Positions 45,222 to 58,131 are shown, counted from the stretch's first letter. The stretch is DNA of 64,000 nucleotides from Pseudophaeomoniella oleicola (GCA_003868215.1 QWDQ01000005.1:1-64000), one strand, 5' to 3'. Numbers and translations are program-made. Notes: a model not told the origin generated them from the sequence alone.

Positions 45222-46423
45222 TAATGGGGGTGGTGGTCCGTCGTTATTTCGAAATTGGCTCACGGTGAACCCAAAAATTGTTGGCATAGCACAGGGAGGT
45301 TGAGACGTCGCTTATCATGACTAACGAAAGCGCATATACCATAGTGTTTAAATTTTGATGCCTAGCTTTTGGTCTGGCATTTTGTCTGCTGGGCGTCTAG
45401 AGAGGCATTATTGAAGCTTTATAAGAAGAGAACTTGACCACTTGTTACATGTTCCTTCGACTGGTTCACTATTACTATATCCGTGGGTATATGCCTGCCG
45501 GGATGCGAGTGATCTGAGCCAGGTAGTCTCCTTCCTGAATGGTTCTTGCATACTCCACAGCATAGAACATGGACAAGATGTAATTAATGAACATGGACGC
45601 CTCGAGGAGACAAGAACCATCATCAGTCAGCAAATCGTGCCAAGGCCCAGTCAGTATCGTTGATTTAATTAAGATCGAATGTATCAGTAACTTATCTGAA
45701 CTTGATCTCATCAGCAAATCCTATTGCCAATCGCCTAAGCTTTGTTGCAGGGAGGTGTCCCGGATGCTTATCTTTCGTGGCTCTACTACGTAGGACTACT
45801 ACTTTCTTGGTATGAGGATGGCCTCAAGTGGCCTCAAGTGCGACAGAGGCAGTTAGATCGACCGAAGGCGAGACCCTCAACCCTCCGCTGATCGGCCCCG
45901 CTGAATGGTCCTTCCAGAAGCAATTAATCGCTTGAAGGCGACCTCCGGGACACATTCGCTCAGCTGATGGTTGATATTATGGCCATTCCAGACTTCACCC
46001 TAACGTACTACGTAGTAGTATGGACGACTATGCTCGTATGGTAGCATTTGGGACACCGGCTACCCCACGACCATTGCCTGGCTCGATCAATCTGTTCGTC
46101 GGCTCATGTCGCCCGCCTGCCAGGGGCGTAACTCTATCCCATCGCGATCTCATTATCCCATGCCTTCTGATCAAGCTTTGTTCTTATCGTCAAATCATCT
46201 TGCAGCTATTGTATCGGAGGATCCCAAACCATAATGGGTGGGCGCCGCATCCCATGGTGGTGTCTGCCGAAGATGCACTACTGTACGTGATCGCCCTGCT
46301 TCATATATGCCGGCTTGTTTCCTTTCTCCGTCGCAATTTGGTAGAAAGTTCTTTCGTTCCTTCAACCTCAGATCATCCGGCCTTCATCGCTGGAAGGTAG
46401 AAGGTAGTCTTTCGTCGTCAACC
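45222..46423. other. Intergenic upstream of the purine-cytosine permease gene
   Basis: 1.2 kb. It contains the exact palindrome TACTACGTAGTA at 46006-46017 and the partial copy TACTACGTAG at 45784-45793, plus a 10-bp tandem duplication (GGCCTCAAGT) near 45830. No gene recognised. Confidence 0.5.
46006..46017. repeat. TACTACGTAGTA palindrome, copy 4
   Basis: Exact 12-bp palindrome about 400 bp upstream of the permease start codon. Confidence 0.8.
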
Positions 46424-48109
46424 ATGGATTCCGCCAACGAGAAGAAAGCCTATGATGTTGAAGGTGCTGGCTACCCAGACCAATACGACCATGCTAAGCA
46501 TCGTGACCATGTCGACGAGACAGGAGCTGTGCCTGGTGAGGTCTTCATTTCGGGAAACTCCTTGTATGCAAGACTGCAGCGGCTCGCTGGACGTTTCGGC
46601 GTTGAACAACGTGGGATAGAGCGTGTGCCAGAAAATGAACGCACTGACACCAGCACCATGAAGGTTGGGACAATGGTGAGTGGCCTCTACTGACACCTGA
46701 AGATCCATTCATCTAACCGTTTGCCAGTGGTGTGCAGCCAACATGGTCGTCAGCTCCTTTGCCATCGGTGTTTTGGCGGTTCCCGTGTTCAGCCTCGGCT
46801 TCGTCGACAGTATACTCACCATCTTCTTCATCAACATACTCGGTATCCTTCCAGTCTGTTTCTTCTCAACCTTTGGTCCCGTCTTCGGCTTGCGACAAAT
46901 GATCTTATCCCGATTCTGGTTCGGATACTATGGGGTCAAAGTGATCGCTGTATTCAACATCCTTGCGTGCGTGGGCTGGTCTTCCGTCAATGTCATCGTT
47001 GGAGCGCAATTGATCCATGCCGTAAATGGAAATGTTCCTGGGTGGGCAGGCATCATCATTATCGCTGCAGGCACGTTTATCATCACTCTGTTCGGTTACA
47101 AGGTTGTCCACATCTACGAGTTCTACAGTTGGATACCGTGTTTCATCATCTTCTTGATCGTGCTGGGAGAATTCGCCGCTCATGGGGATTTCGAAAACCT
47201 GACTATGCACACCGGTTCCTCTGAAGCCGGCTCAATTCTCTCATTCGCCGCTTCTGTGTTCGGGTTTGCAACTGGCTGGGCCTCGTACGCTTGCGACTAC
47301 ACGTGCTATCAACCTCGTGGTACAAGTCGCACAAGGATATTCCTCTGGGTTTTCCTCGGACTCATATTCCCTCTTTGTTTCACGGAAATGCTCGGTGTCG
47401 CGGTGGTGACTGCCACGGTCAACAACCCCGCCTACGCTGACGCATACGACAACAACGCCGTCGGTGGCCTGCTTGCCCAAGTCTTGTTCCCTCATCTGGG
47501 TGGATTTGGGAAATTCTGCCTCGTCATCCTTGCCCTCTCGATCATCGGCAACAACTGCCCGAACGTCTACTCTCTGACATTTTCGTTGCAAACCCTGACC
47601 CGCTACGCTCAGAAGGTCCCTCGGTTCCTATGGACCTTGCTCGGCACGATTGTTTACTGCGCCATTGCCATCCCAGGTTACTCCCATTTCCAATCAGTGC
47701 TCGAGGATTTCATGTTGCTCATTGTAAGCGCTCTACCCCTAGAATTATGCTATTGGTGAAGTCTATCTACTGACCAGCTTCTCCTCCTCAGGCCTACTGG
47801 CTCGCCATCTACGAAGGCATCGCCCTCCCCGAACACATCATCTTCAAGCGCGGCACTCGCGGCTACACCGTCGAGCACTACGACCAACCCTCCAAACTCC
47901 CACCCGGCATCGCCGCCCTTGCCGCCTTCTGCTTCGGCGTCTTCGGCGCCGTCATGGGCATGAGTCAGACCTGGTTCCTCGGCCCGGCCGGCAAGCAGAT
48001 CGGCGACCCGGCGTACGGAGGCGACATCGGTTTCGAGATGGCTTTTGGTTTCTCATTCGTTACGTATTGTCTGTTCAGGACCCTGGAGAAGAGATATTTC
48101 CACCGATGA
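46424..48109 (+). CDS. Purine-cytosine permease, NCS1 family (Fcy2/FcyB-like)
   Basis: Three exons (46424-46675, 46728-47723, 47792-48109; introns 52 and 68 bp) give 521 aa. A charged N-terminal tail of about 85 residues has GIERVPENERTDTS, shared by fungal Fcy proteins, and leads into the first helix (MKVGTMWCAANMVVSSFAIG). About twelve membrane helices follow, with family marks GPVFGLRQMILSRFWFG, NVIVGAQLIHAVN, ASYACDYTCYQPRGTS, IIGNNCPNVYSLTFSLQ and AYWLAIYEGIALPEHIIFKR. This is a plasma-membrane proton symporter for cytosine, adenine, guanine and hypoxanthine in known relatives; in those species it also takes up 5-fluorocytosine. Both introns fall between codons. Confidence 0.95.
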
Positions 48110-48563
48110 TTTTTTTAGTATTGGATTTGATCGAGTTTACTCCGAGTACTCACTGCTCCTGGAAAGGAATGGGTATTATGGTGGTTCAACTGAAGTCAAG
48201 GGGGACTTATTGTACTATATCATGATACAACAGCAGAAGCTATCATAAAAAGTTATGTATGAGATCTACCAACCTATAACAAAACAACAGAAGGAAGCCA
48301 TTATTTCAACAAATATGTATGTAATAATTTAAATCGTTATCTCGAAGCGTGCATGCCAAAAAAAACCCTGTGCAGCCCTAGCTAGCCCTTTTGGAAAAGA
48401 CACGACAAACAAGACTCGCTCTGTACGTAAGTACATATTTTCCTTCCCCAATCCCCTCCCCCCCATCAACACGGTATGTAAATCCACTTTTCGTGTACTG
48501 CTTTGCTAATCAATTGCATTGCATTGCATTGTACGTCAGACATCCCGAGCGCAAGAAGAAGCC

Positions 48564-48597
<34 letters not shown>

Positions 48598-48849
48598 ACC
48601 AAATCCAACCAGAAAGATTTTGATTCATCAAGGGAACTGACAGGACGTGAGCCCTGTTCTTTTTTGACCAGAAAAAGGGGGGCGGGTGTGGATTAAGAAT
48701 CGACAACGCCGCCCTGACCTCTTTGCTGGTAGGATCCCATTTTTGGCTCACAATGAGAAACAAGAACGCCATGTCTAGCCAAACGCAAGAGCGGGATTTG
48801 GGAAGGGAGATAGATGTGATTTATGGAGAGGGCTGATGCTATCTCGCTT
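48110..48849. other. Convergent intergenic region
   Basis: 740 bp between the 3' ends of the permease and ABC transporter genes. Contains a GCATT tandem at 48513-48530 and the AG dinucleotide run listed separately. No gene seen. Confidence 0.5.
48564..48590. repeat. (AG)13 microsatellite
   Basis: An uninterrupted run of AG followed by a slightly degenerate AAGAGAAA tail, in non-coding DNA between two convergent genes. Confidence 0.9.
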
Positions 48850-51660
48850 TCACTGTGTGATTTTTCCTTCGTCTTCGCTTTGAGAGGTACTATCCGCTCC
48901 GCCGGCCTCCATGATATCCCGGGCTCTCTGTCGCAGCTCTTCCGCTTCCACGGCGGCCTTCTGCGCCCGGATTTGCTTCCTCCACATCGAGGCGTACTTG
49001 CCATTCATCTCTACGAGTGTTTCGTGGTCTCCAGCTTCGATGATGCGACCGCCAGAGAAAACGAGGATCTGATCAGCCGAAGTGATGGTAGACAAGCGAT
49101 GTGCGATGACGATCATCGTTCTGCCTGCACCTAATGTACGGAATGCCTCCTGGATGTGTTCCTCCGTTTCAGTGTCGAGCGCTGCCGTTGCCTCATCTAA
49201 CAGGATGATCTTGGGATTTTTCAAGATCGTTCTGGCTATGGCTACGCGTTGCTTCTCGCCGCCAGATAGTCGCAGGCCTCGTTCTCCAACCTTTGTTTCA
49301 TATCCGTCGGGGAAGCCTAGAATTTTGTCGTGTATAGACGCTGCCCGGCAGGCGGCGTAAACCTCTTCGTCGGTAGCATCCTGTTTCGCATATCGGATGT
49401 TGTACATCAACGATTCGTTGAATAAAACGGTATCCTGAGGGACAACACCAATATTCTTGCGAACCGAATCGATGGATATTGACTGCACATCATGATCATC
49501 GATACTGATTCTACCTTGGGTCGGATTGTAGAACCGGAAGAGAAGGCGGAAGACCGTTGACTTGCCTCCACCTGACTCACCTACCAACGCGGTGGTGGTC
49601 CCGGGTGCACAGTGAAAGCTCAAATCCGTCAGGGCTGACTTGCGAGGATCATAAGAGAAATCCACATGATCGAAAGATATAGAACCCCTGCATGCTTTGA
49701 GATCTTGGACATCTGGACGATCGACAACTGTCGGCTGTTCCTTGAATAATTCCAGCATGCGCTCTGAGTTAATGAGAGACGTTTGGATCGAGCGATAAAA
49801 CGTGCCAAAGAAATTGAGAGGGGCTTGCAGCTGCGCAAGGTAAATCAAAAGCGTCACGAAATTGCCCACAGATAAATGATCGGTGGCAACCTGGAAAGCT
49901 TCGATGAAACAGCTGATCATCAAGGCCAGCATGAAACAGGTATTTTGGGCGACGTTCATAACGTTCAAGGACGCTATCACTCTCTTCTCGGCAGCTTGAA
50001 ATGTCTGCACTGCTCCTCTATACCGTTCAAATTCATACCTTTCGGCATTAAAGTACTTGACCGTTTCGTAGGAAACAAGCGAGTCGTTCTTGACAGCATC
50101 TTCCTGTCTGTCGGCGTCGACCATTTGACGCCGAACTTCTTGCCTCCACTGGGCAATGCGAATAGTGATATAAATGTAGAAGAATGTGACGATAGCAACC
50201 ACGAGGGAGAGATAGACATCGAATATGAGACCAAGCCAGACAACAGCGACGATGAGATCAAAGACCATGGGGCCGAGAGAAAATGTTACCTGTTCGAGGA
50301 AGGTATTGATTGCATTACCTTTATTCAGGGCCGAGATGACTTCGCCTGTCTTTTTACCCAGATGGAAATCCAAACTGAGCCCATGGACATGCTGAAAGGC
50401 GGCGGTAGAAAGTTCTCGGTAAGCATATTGGCTGACGGGAAGCCACATGTAGTTGCGAAGTGCGGAGAGCAGACCCTGAGGCCCCTGGATCCAGCGAAGG
50501 AAAACATAGAAGGCTATGGACAACCAGGGTACTCGAACTGCTCCTCCGTCTTCCCCAGCCAGTGCATTAGTGATTATTCCCACTTGTCTAGGGACAAGCA
50601 CGTTGATAACTCGCTGAATAACGACCAATGTGAAACAAAACAGCGCAATCAGTTGTAGTTTCCATGACTTTGCTGGCCAAAGATACGGGAAGAACACTTT
50701 GTATCCCTTCAAATATTGGAACCAGTTGACAGTTGGTACTTCTTTCGGCTTCGCCCAAGGGTCTTGCATTTCTTCCTCCAGCTTCCTGTTTGCCTTCGCG
50801 GCACCGTACGCATTACCGTTAGCTGTGCCGTTCTGCGCATGCTCCGGTCTCAAAAGTGAAGTATTCTCGTCTGCAAGAGTGGATCTTGCGGCATTTCTAG
50901 TGGAGATTCTGTACATCTTGATGGCTAAAAAGATCATAACAAGTGACAGCAACGCGATGAAACGGATAAAATAGACGACAACCTCGAGCAACTCCCAGGG
51001 GGTTATGGTGGTCTGAAGCCTGCCACCTGCAGGATTGCCGACCTTGGGTTCATGGTGATCGTGAGAGTAGAGCGTGAGCGAAGCTCCGATTATTATTACT
51101 TCAAGTGGCAAGGATATAAGCCATGGCAGGAAATGCGCAATTGTAGGAGCAGGAGAAGCGTCGATCAAGGAGATGAGAACGATGGCCCATATAAAGAACG
51201 ATGCTGTAACATAGATCTGCAACTCATTAGTATTGTCCTCGTCCAGCGGCGACCAGTCATAACTTACAACGGCTGACTGTCCACACCACCAGTTCTCTTT
51301 CCTGTACAGTATGGTCTGGGCAATAATTGCCACGGAATTTCCAAGAAAGGTGAGCAGGACCAGCACCATCAACCAGTTGACGGCCAACTTGGTTCGTGGC
51401 GAGAAGTCAGGACGGTCACTTGTCTTAGGGATCCATTTTGCCGATTTCCTCCTTTCAGGCAAAGGGCGTCCTCCCGGTCCTGTGAGAGATATCTTCTCAA
51501 CAGTGGGATCTTTGGCGGTGGCGTAAATAGTCCTTAGAATAAAGGCAAACAGGAAGACGACAAGGATTACGCAGGGATAGAAGGTCTTGCTCACTGCAAT
51601 GAGCTCCCTAGCCCTAGCATTCGTCGCCCAGGGTCCCCTCTCGGTGTGTGTTACCGCCAT
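48850..51660 (-). CDS. hmt1: Half-size ABC transporter, Hmt1 family (vacuolar metal/phytochelatin tolerance type)
   Basis: Two exons (51660-51268, 51216-48850) give 919 aa. The 51-bp intron has no stop and is a multiple of three, so the uncut frame would read 936 aa; it has a GTAAGT donor, a TACTAAT branch site and a GCAG acceptor, and its removal gives WWCGQSAVIYVTASFF as in relatives. Five or so N-terminal helices form the extra TMD0 typical of Hmt1, followed by a six-helix ABC membrane domain (about 320-620). The nucleotide-binding domain carries Walker A GESGGGKST, the LSGGEKQR signature, Walker B IILLDEATAALD and the IAHRLST switch. Fission yeast Hmt1 is a vacuolar transporter giving cadmium resistance through phytochelatin or glutathione conjugates. 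The closely related mitochondrial Atm1 lacks the TMD0. Confidence 0.94.
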   Translation of the reverse strand: MAVTHTERGPWATNARARELIAVSKTFYPCVILVVFLFAFILRTIYATAKDPTVEKISLTGPGGRPLPERRKSAKWIPKTSDRPDFSPRTKLAVNWLMVLVLLTFLGNSVAIIAQTILYRKENWWCGQSAVVSYDWSPLDEDNTNELQIYVTASFFIWAIVLISLIDASPAPTIAHFLPWLISLPLEVIIIGASLTLYSHDHHEPKVGNPAGGRLQTTITPWELLEVVVYFIRFIALLSLVMIFLAIKMYRISTRNAARSTLADENTSLLRPEHAQNGTANGNAYGAAKANRKLEEEMQDPWAKPKEVPTVNWFQYLKGYKVFFPYLWPAKSWKLQLIALFCFTLVVIQRVINVLVPRQVGIITNALAGEDGGAVRVPWLSIAFYVFLRWIQGPQGLLSALRNYMWLPVSQYAYRELSTAAFQHVHGLSLDFHLGKKTGEVISALNKGNAINTFLEQVTFSLGPMVFDLIVAVVWLGLIFDVYLSLVVAIVTFFYIYITIRIAQWRQEVRRQMVDADRQEDAVKNDSLVSYETVKYFNAERYEFERYRGAVQTFQAAEKRVIASLNVMNVAQNTCFMLALMISCFIEAFQVATDHLSVGNFVTLLIYLAQLQAPLNFFGTFYRSIQTSLINSERMLELFKEQPTVVDRPDVQDLKACRGSISFDHVDFSYDPRKSALTDLSFHCAPGTTTALVGESGGGKSTVFRLLFRFYNPTQGRISIDDHDVQSISIDSVRKNIGVVPQDTVLFNESLMYNIRYAKQDATDEEVYAACRAASIHDKILGFPDGYETKVGERGLRLSGGEKQRVAIARTILKNPKIILLDEATAALDTETEEHIQEAFRTLGAGRTMIVIAHRLSTITSADQILVFSGGRIIEAGDHETLVEMNGKYASMWRKQIRAQKAAVEAEELRQRARDIMEAGGADSTSQSEDEGKITQ

Positions 51661-54116
51661 GTTCTTTGGGAGATGTTGCTGAGATCGGGGGTATCGCGTG
51701 CTCGTTCAGATGGCGCGGGGAAATTACGATCATTCGTTCATGTCGCACCTAGGCCCTGGACAGTGGTCATACTTGTAAAACAGGTTTGTCTATCGCTTTC
51801 CAGAAACTAGCACCCGTTGTATATGTTATCCTCACAAGCGGACTATCTTGAGCTGCCTGTACCTCGGACGGCGCGTGACGAGAGGAGGGGTGGAAACACG
51901 ACGGTTGTCTGCCTTAGACGGATCTGTAGAAAGAGGGAAAGCAAGGACTGTACAGAGAAACGAATGAACGACTCCGTAACCCGATAGATAAAAAGGGCAA
52001 AAATGAAAAAGGGAAAAAGGTGCGAGATGTTGTTGACTTCTACTTGCGAAGCACTGACAGTCAAATGATGTGAAGGAATCGAAAAGGTGGATTCGAGTAT
52101 TGCACACCGCCCGGATAACGATTAGCTGTGCAGGCAGAATGCAAGGTGATAGAGTCTCCCTGGGTGGATGTGAAGACTGCAGTAGTGTTCGCTTCCGACA
52201 ATCCGAACGCGAGTCTTATGCATTCACGGTTGGTCTAGAATACTAATGAAGGGGGGGTGGTTGGTGGCAAGGAGCCAGTCAATTCCATTGGGGATACCAA
52301 AAGCGTCGTTGACACTCTGGATCAACTCCAAGCTGAAGACAACGGCGAGACGGTAACTGAACTAAGTCGTAGTAGCTTCATAAGTGGCTCCTCGACCTGT
52401 GCTGCAGACCAGTCGAGCAGTCTGTAGCCAAACGCGCTTTAACCTACGGTCTTTACGGTATGATCTGTATAATCATTGTCTTATTGCTCATGGATGATCG
52501 AGTACACGACCCGAATGGATGGTCTTGGCCGATGACAACCAAAGTTTGGGTTCTTGGGAATGGGCAAAATGGCCTATGACGATGCTCGACGCCCAAGTGA
52601 GGGTGGGTTAGACGGAATGCCCTATTTCGGGAGACGTGAGATTCTGTTCACTTACGTCGGGTTCTCTATGCTATTCGATGTATATAGACTGATTCACCAT
52701 CAGTGATCACCCCAGGATGATCGCCAGGGATTTCATGTGTCTTAGTGGCGTTTAACCATGGTCGCGTAGGTGTGTAGTCGACCCTTTCCCAGATGACGAA
52801 TTGAACCACGTTATTGGTTTCCGGGTGAAAGTGGCTTACTGTGTGGTGGGCTACTGCTGAACTACTGCTGAACAGACGGTGATAGATCTACCGAAAGGGT
52901 GCCTCCCCGATGTTGCCCCATGCGGGTAAAGCTAAGACTTACCATAGTATGTCCCTCTCCAAGGTACCTCCGTCTCTTCGTCGCTCCAGACAGTCCTACA
53001 CAGCACGACAGTTCCTTGTTGTTGGCTCTAGATGGATGTGATATGTGAGTAGAGTTACTCTATATCTTTGTTTTGAATTGATGGGACATGGTCTAGATTG
53101 AGGGCTTATTCTTGGACAAGGACATGGATCAAGGAACACCTCTCTGCTTGTACCTCATTTGCTGTAGCATTGCCAGGGATTGGTAAATCCGAGATTTTGG
53201 CGTCGAGGCGTCGAGAACGGCCAATGCACAATGCATGTACATAGTACACGGGCCTCCAAGGGGTTCAGCCTTTTCTCGTACAGGCCATGATTAGCTCTTA
53301 CCCTTCACAGCTCGACAGATCATCTCGCCAGGAATCTGCATTGCATTCTTCCCTCTTGCTCGAGGTATGTCAGTCTACAGCTATCAACATATCTTTAGGT
53401 TAGTTATACTAAGGATGTATCAAGAGTTATTCTTAGAGACATACATATCCTTGCATAATAGGGAGTAACTTACCTGGGAGCATCAGATCTGTGGTCTTTC
53501 CCGGTCCATCTGTCCTATCGTCTGCCGTTTCGCTGCCCTGTACCAATAGCAGCGGAGTGAGACAGTTATTTGAACTGTGTCTGAGCGTCTTCAGCAAAAT
53601 TGTCACATTCCTAGACATACTATCACCATGTCTGTACCAGAGAACTGACCTCAGCAGGTGTCGCTAAATCCTATTCATGCGCCCGGTAAAGCTTCCCCGG
53701 TTGGCTGACAATTCTCCGTCGTTCGTCCTATTCGTCCCGCATATCGGCTTGCGTCTGTGATCCTGGTCAAGCACAAGCTTTCTCCATGGTCAGCCCTTGG
53801 AGACTGTACATCGTAAGGTATACGACCTATAGTCCTCCCGTAGACATCATACCTCGCGTCTGTCACGGGCGGCAGAATCTGACGTTACGTCTGTGCTTCC
53901 TGCCCTATGCCAGATCGGAGCACTATCGACTCGATTGAGATTATGCGACAGTCGACTAATCGCGCATCGCATGACATTACTGGAAGCCAAATAACCCAAG
54001 CTGCAACACCGGTCTGTTGATCACAGTTCATGTGACGAATCCCCATAACGTCGCTTGCCATAATGGCCGGACTGGTCGCCGTCGAAGCGCAAATCTACTG
54101 TTCCTTGTGACCGAAT
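51661..54116. other. Divergent intergenic region between hmt1 and rtc1
   Basis: 2.46 kb with both promoters. I looked for a spliced gene and for tRNA-like sequence and found neither; open frames are short and unrecognised. There is a small tandem duplication (CTACTGCTGAA twice) near 52850. Confidence 0.5.
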
Positions 54117-57100
54117 ATGGCGGATCCTCAGCGCGTCAGCCGATTCGATCCCGAGCCACCACCCGCGCCTCCGTTACCACCTGCTCGCCAGCTTTCCGGA
54201 AAAGCAGGTGTCTTGCAGCGACTCGTTGCCCCCCTGGGGTTCGGCTTTGCTTCGCGACAACCGGGTGCCCAAGATTCCCACGACGGTGGTCACCACGTAA
54301 GAAGACACACGGGAGAACTAAGAAGCTTGTAAGCTCCATTTCCGGTAATCTGTCCTGGCCGACCTAACTTGCAATCTAAGGGCTTCTCATGAAGATAATG
54401 CCTCCCATAGGACTGGCATACCTATCTCCGCGCTCGATATATCGCCGCATAAGACGCATGCCGTCCTCGCTGGAAGAGAAATACTGAAAACAATCCGGGT
54501 GGACGATGGTAAGATTCTGGAAGATATCAACCTCCGTGGTTCGTTGTTGTCGGCCTCGATACGGACCCCAGCAGGGAAACGGGATTTTATTCCTGCGACG
54601 GATGTCAAATGGTCTCACAGCGAATACGATACTACCATTGCTACAGCTGGCAGCAATGGTCGAGTCGTTCTTTATGACCTGACCCGAGCCGATATTGAAC
54701 TGGGACGCTTGCATGAGCACGATCGGCAAGTGCACAAATTGGCGTTCAGTCCATTCGGCGCAGCCAAACTTTTATCTGGAAGTCAAGATGGTACGCTCCG
54801 ACTCTGGGACATTCGAGCCGTCAACGGGGAACGAGGAGCTGCGGGTATACAAAGTCGGGCATCATTTCAAGGACGTGCAGAGGCCATAAGAGACGTCCGG
54901 TGGTCCCCGGCAGATAGCATGGATTTCGCCTTCTGCACCGACTCTGGCTCCGTCCAGCTTTGGGATATACGAAAGACCAATACGCCTAAGCTACGCATCA
55001 ACGCCCACGAAAAACCTTGCTATGCACTCGATTGGCACCCAGATGGAAAGCACATCGCTACTGCTGGTTTTGACAAAGACATCAAGATCTGGGATTTCTC
55101 CAATCTGGATCGTAGACAGAAACCATCCTTCACTGTCCGTGCTCCGCAGGCCATAATGAAGCTTAGATGGCGTCCCGCTTGTTGGTCATCGGAACTGCAA
55201 GACTCCGGGGACTGGCAGTGCACACAACTCGTCACGTCTTACAATCAGGAAGATCCCAGGATACATATCTGGGATCTTCGGCGACATCATATCCCATTCC
55301 GGGAGATCAATGCGACACGAGGGCACACATCGGACTTGCTTTGGCATTCGAAGGATTTGCTCTGGACCGTTGGACGTGAAGGCACTTTTCAGCAAACGGA
55401 CACCAAATACGCTCCTTCAGTGCTCGACCAATTGAACCCGTGTCATATCAGTTTCACACCTTCTGGTAGCTTTGTAAAGTTTACCGAGAAGCGATCTCAA
55501 CGAAGATCTTTCGGATGGCAGGAAGCAGCTGACGCTTTTCTGAACCAGCAAAGCTTCGGAGGTAAAGCAAGGAGCTGGGATGAAGATGAAGCTGTCCATG
55601 ACAATTATATGGCACTGAACCTCCGCAGGCGGCAAACCAAAGACTCGAAATTCTCAAAGTCTCAAGGCAATACTCCACCGTCTCGAGATGAGCGTATTCC
55701 TTACATGCCGGTCTTACCTCTAGAAGAGTCCGTTGAGAAGAATGGGCCATTCATAAACCGGCAGCTTGGGTTGATGCAGGATATCACGGGTGCAAGCCTC
55801 AATAGTGATGCCTTTCGTTACTTGGCTGAAAATTATGCTCGTCCTGTGTCCGACGAAACGAGGAGGCGAGATCCTAAAACTATTCTAAGACACCTTAAGA
55901 TTATTTTCAATCACAACGCTGATGTATGTGGCGATGTCTCCATGTATCGTTTGGCGCAGACCTGGAGGATAATAGGAGCGGTATTGATACCTGAGCTTGA
56001 GGCCTGGGCCGAGAAGAATCGCCAGGAAAGGCTTCAGAAGGGGCTGCACGGAGCTAGTACTACGAAGGGCATAGATCGCAAAGACAATGCTTTCGCAGAG
56101 GTAAAGGTAACAGGGCCGGAAAATGCGCAGTCAGAGATGGCAAAACGCTCTTTATTTAAGAGGATCTTGGATACCGACGTCAATAAGGATACGAAATTTG
56201 ACAGCAGCACATCGAATGTTACCACACCGCTTGCCCAACCCTTGCCAGACTCTCCACGCTCCAGGCATGATAGAATGGCGGTGCGGTGCCCAGGCATTGA
56301 TGATGAGATTGACCATATTGCACCCCTTCCAGACTCGCTTCTCAATTCTCACAATACCGCAGCTGTAGCCGCAGAAGTTCTCCGAAGATCACCGTCTCCG
56401 ACATCACGAGCCGAAACCCTGCCTCCCGACCAAGCAAGTCATACTCCTCCGTCACCGAAGACATCTGGAATGGATGACTATGACCCACAACGGTCATCTC
56501 CACAGGCTATATCGAATAGTCCCATCTGGAAAGAGGATATGAGCAATCGTGAAGAAGATAGAAGGGCTGCACTGAGAGACTACCGTGCGCAGTCAAGGCC
56601 TGTTCTCACCTTTGATAACGAACCTAGTCTTACGCGACCTGCACCCCCCAATCGCCATGACTCAACCGAAAGTTTTACCATGTTTTCGACATCTACTGCG
56701 AGCTCTAGCAGACCCAAATCTGTAGGTCTATCCCTGGAATCTCATCGAGTGCAGAACCCAGAATCATGGAGACCCACCATTGGATCTCAGCGAAATAGCG
56801 TTGACCAAGTGTCTCAACCGCACGAAGCGGGGAGCCGGCTGAGTACGATCGGTTCCGTGAGTAGGCGAAATTCCTATCGCGACTCTACCCTGTTCGAATC
56901 CGGTCCTCACGGCTCTACTCTCCCTAGCGACGATAGCGGGGTTTCCCAAATCTTGGAACAGGATCTGCATGGCAGCCAGGACGACATCTCTTTCAGAGAT
57001 AGTTCTTTCGGCAGACCCACTGATGAACATCTCCCTTTTGAGTTTGAGCCATCATCATTCCCTATGAAAAGCGACAGCAACACTGGTCGTCTTGATCTAC

Positions 57101-58131
57101 CAATCCCTAATACGATGAAGAAAAAGAACTTTGAGCTACCTGAGGAGGGTGAAGTTTTGTCGCCGGATTTCATTTATCATGATTTTCGACCAATGAATGG
57201 TACGACAACAGATGACAAGGATTCGTTTGGCTGGGATACCATTTCCTTGGTGGCTGCAGCAATTGAGTTTGATCTCACCGCTTCCCACGATAACGTTACC
57301 TGCCAATTTACGGCACACCTTTTGATGCACATCTCACCGTTCTTTGACACCTTCTCTGATGACCCAATCCCAGACGTCCAGTTTCCAGTGCCGCCAAGAA
57401 ATATCGCTTCACGCCTCAGAGTCCATTCTCATGCACGCCGCATTGCCGAGACTACATTCGCTAATTATCTGCAATTTCTGTTGAGTCACGAACTTTACTC
57501 CCCAGCTGCAGAAATAAAGAACTTTGCACATGACTGGTCTTACAGCATTACTCATACAGAAGGGCCATCACCGGCCCAAGAGCTTCGAGTCTTGTTAACA
57601 TGTGGGCATTGCGGTAAGCTACGCGGGGGCGAGAATGTCGCTCTGACATGTTCTGAGTGTAATTATACCCGTGAACCGTGTGCAATATGTCTTATGGCCG
57701 ACGTGTCATTGGACATCGATGACTGTAAACAAGGTCACAGCATGTGGACAATGTGTATTGGTTGCGGACATGGCGGACATGTTGACTGTATCTCTGAATG
57801 GCTTACAGACCCGGATTCACACGGTGCATGCCCAACTCCAGGGTGCTGGCATGACTGTGGACCAGGAACGGTTCGGCAAGAGCGCATCGAAGTACAGACT
57901 TCTCACTGGGGACAAGAGACAGCGGCCGGTAAGCCTGCGAAAGCGAGCAATGCAACAATGATGACAGCCGCCGGCGCTGCTACAAGACAAGATTCTTGGG
58001 TCGTCTCGCAGTCCGCTGCGGTCGGACGTGCGCGGAAGGAGTTGAGAGAGCCATCCTGGAGTAGAAAGCAGGTCCGGCTTCTAGCTCCGGGGGAAGCAAG
58101 CGGAGGTGTGGCGTTATCCTCTAGTCACTGA
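54117..58131 (+). CDS. rtc1: Rtc1/WDR24, SEACAT (GATOR2) complex WD40-RING protein
   Basis: Two exons (54117-54328, 54381-58131; 52-bp intron with a CCTAAC branch site) give 1320 aa, near the 1341 aa of yeast Rtc1. A proline-rich N-terminus is joined through the intron to ISALDISPHKTHAVLAGREIL, the start of the WD40 propeller, which covers about residues 85-440 (blades with LLSGSQDGTLRLWDIR, ATAGFDKDIKIWDFS). The middle is long and disordered. From about residue 1145 comes the zinc-binding end, TCGHCGKLRGG, ALTCSECNYTREPCAICLM and MCIGCGHGGHVDCISEW, a RING-type fold shared with WDR24. The complex at the vacuole membrane supports TORC1 activity by opposing SEACIT. The name refers to a yeast telomere-capping phenotype. 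Confidence 0.95.

Noticed and set aside
48391-48696. Plus-strand open frame containing an Arg-Glu repeat
   Set aside because: It is produced by the AG microsatellite and lies between two convergent genes.
49876-50658. Plus-strand open frame of 260 codons inside the ABC transporter gene
   Set aside because: Antisense shadow of the Hmt1-like membrane domain; no recognisable domain or start context.
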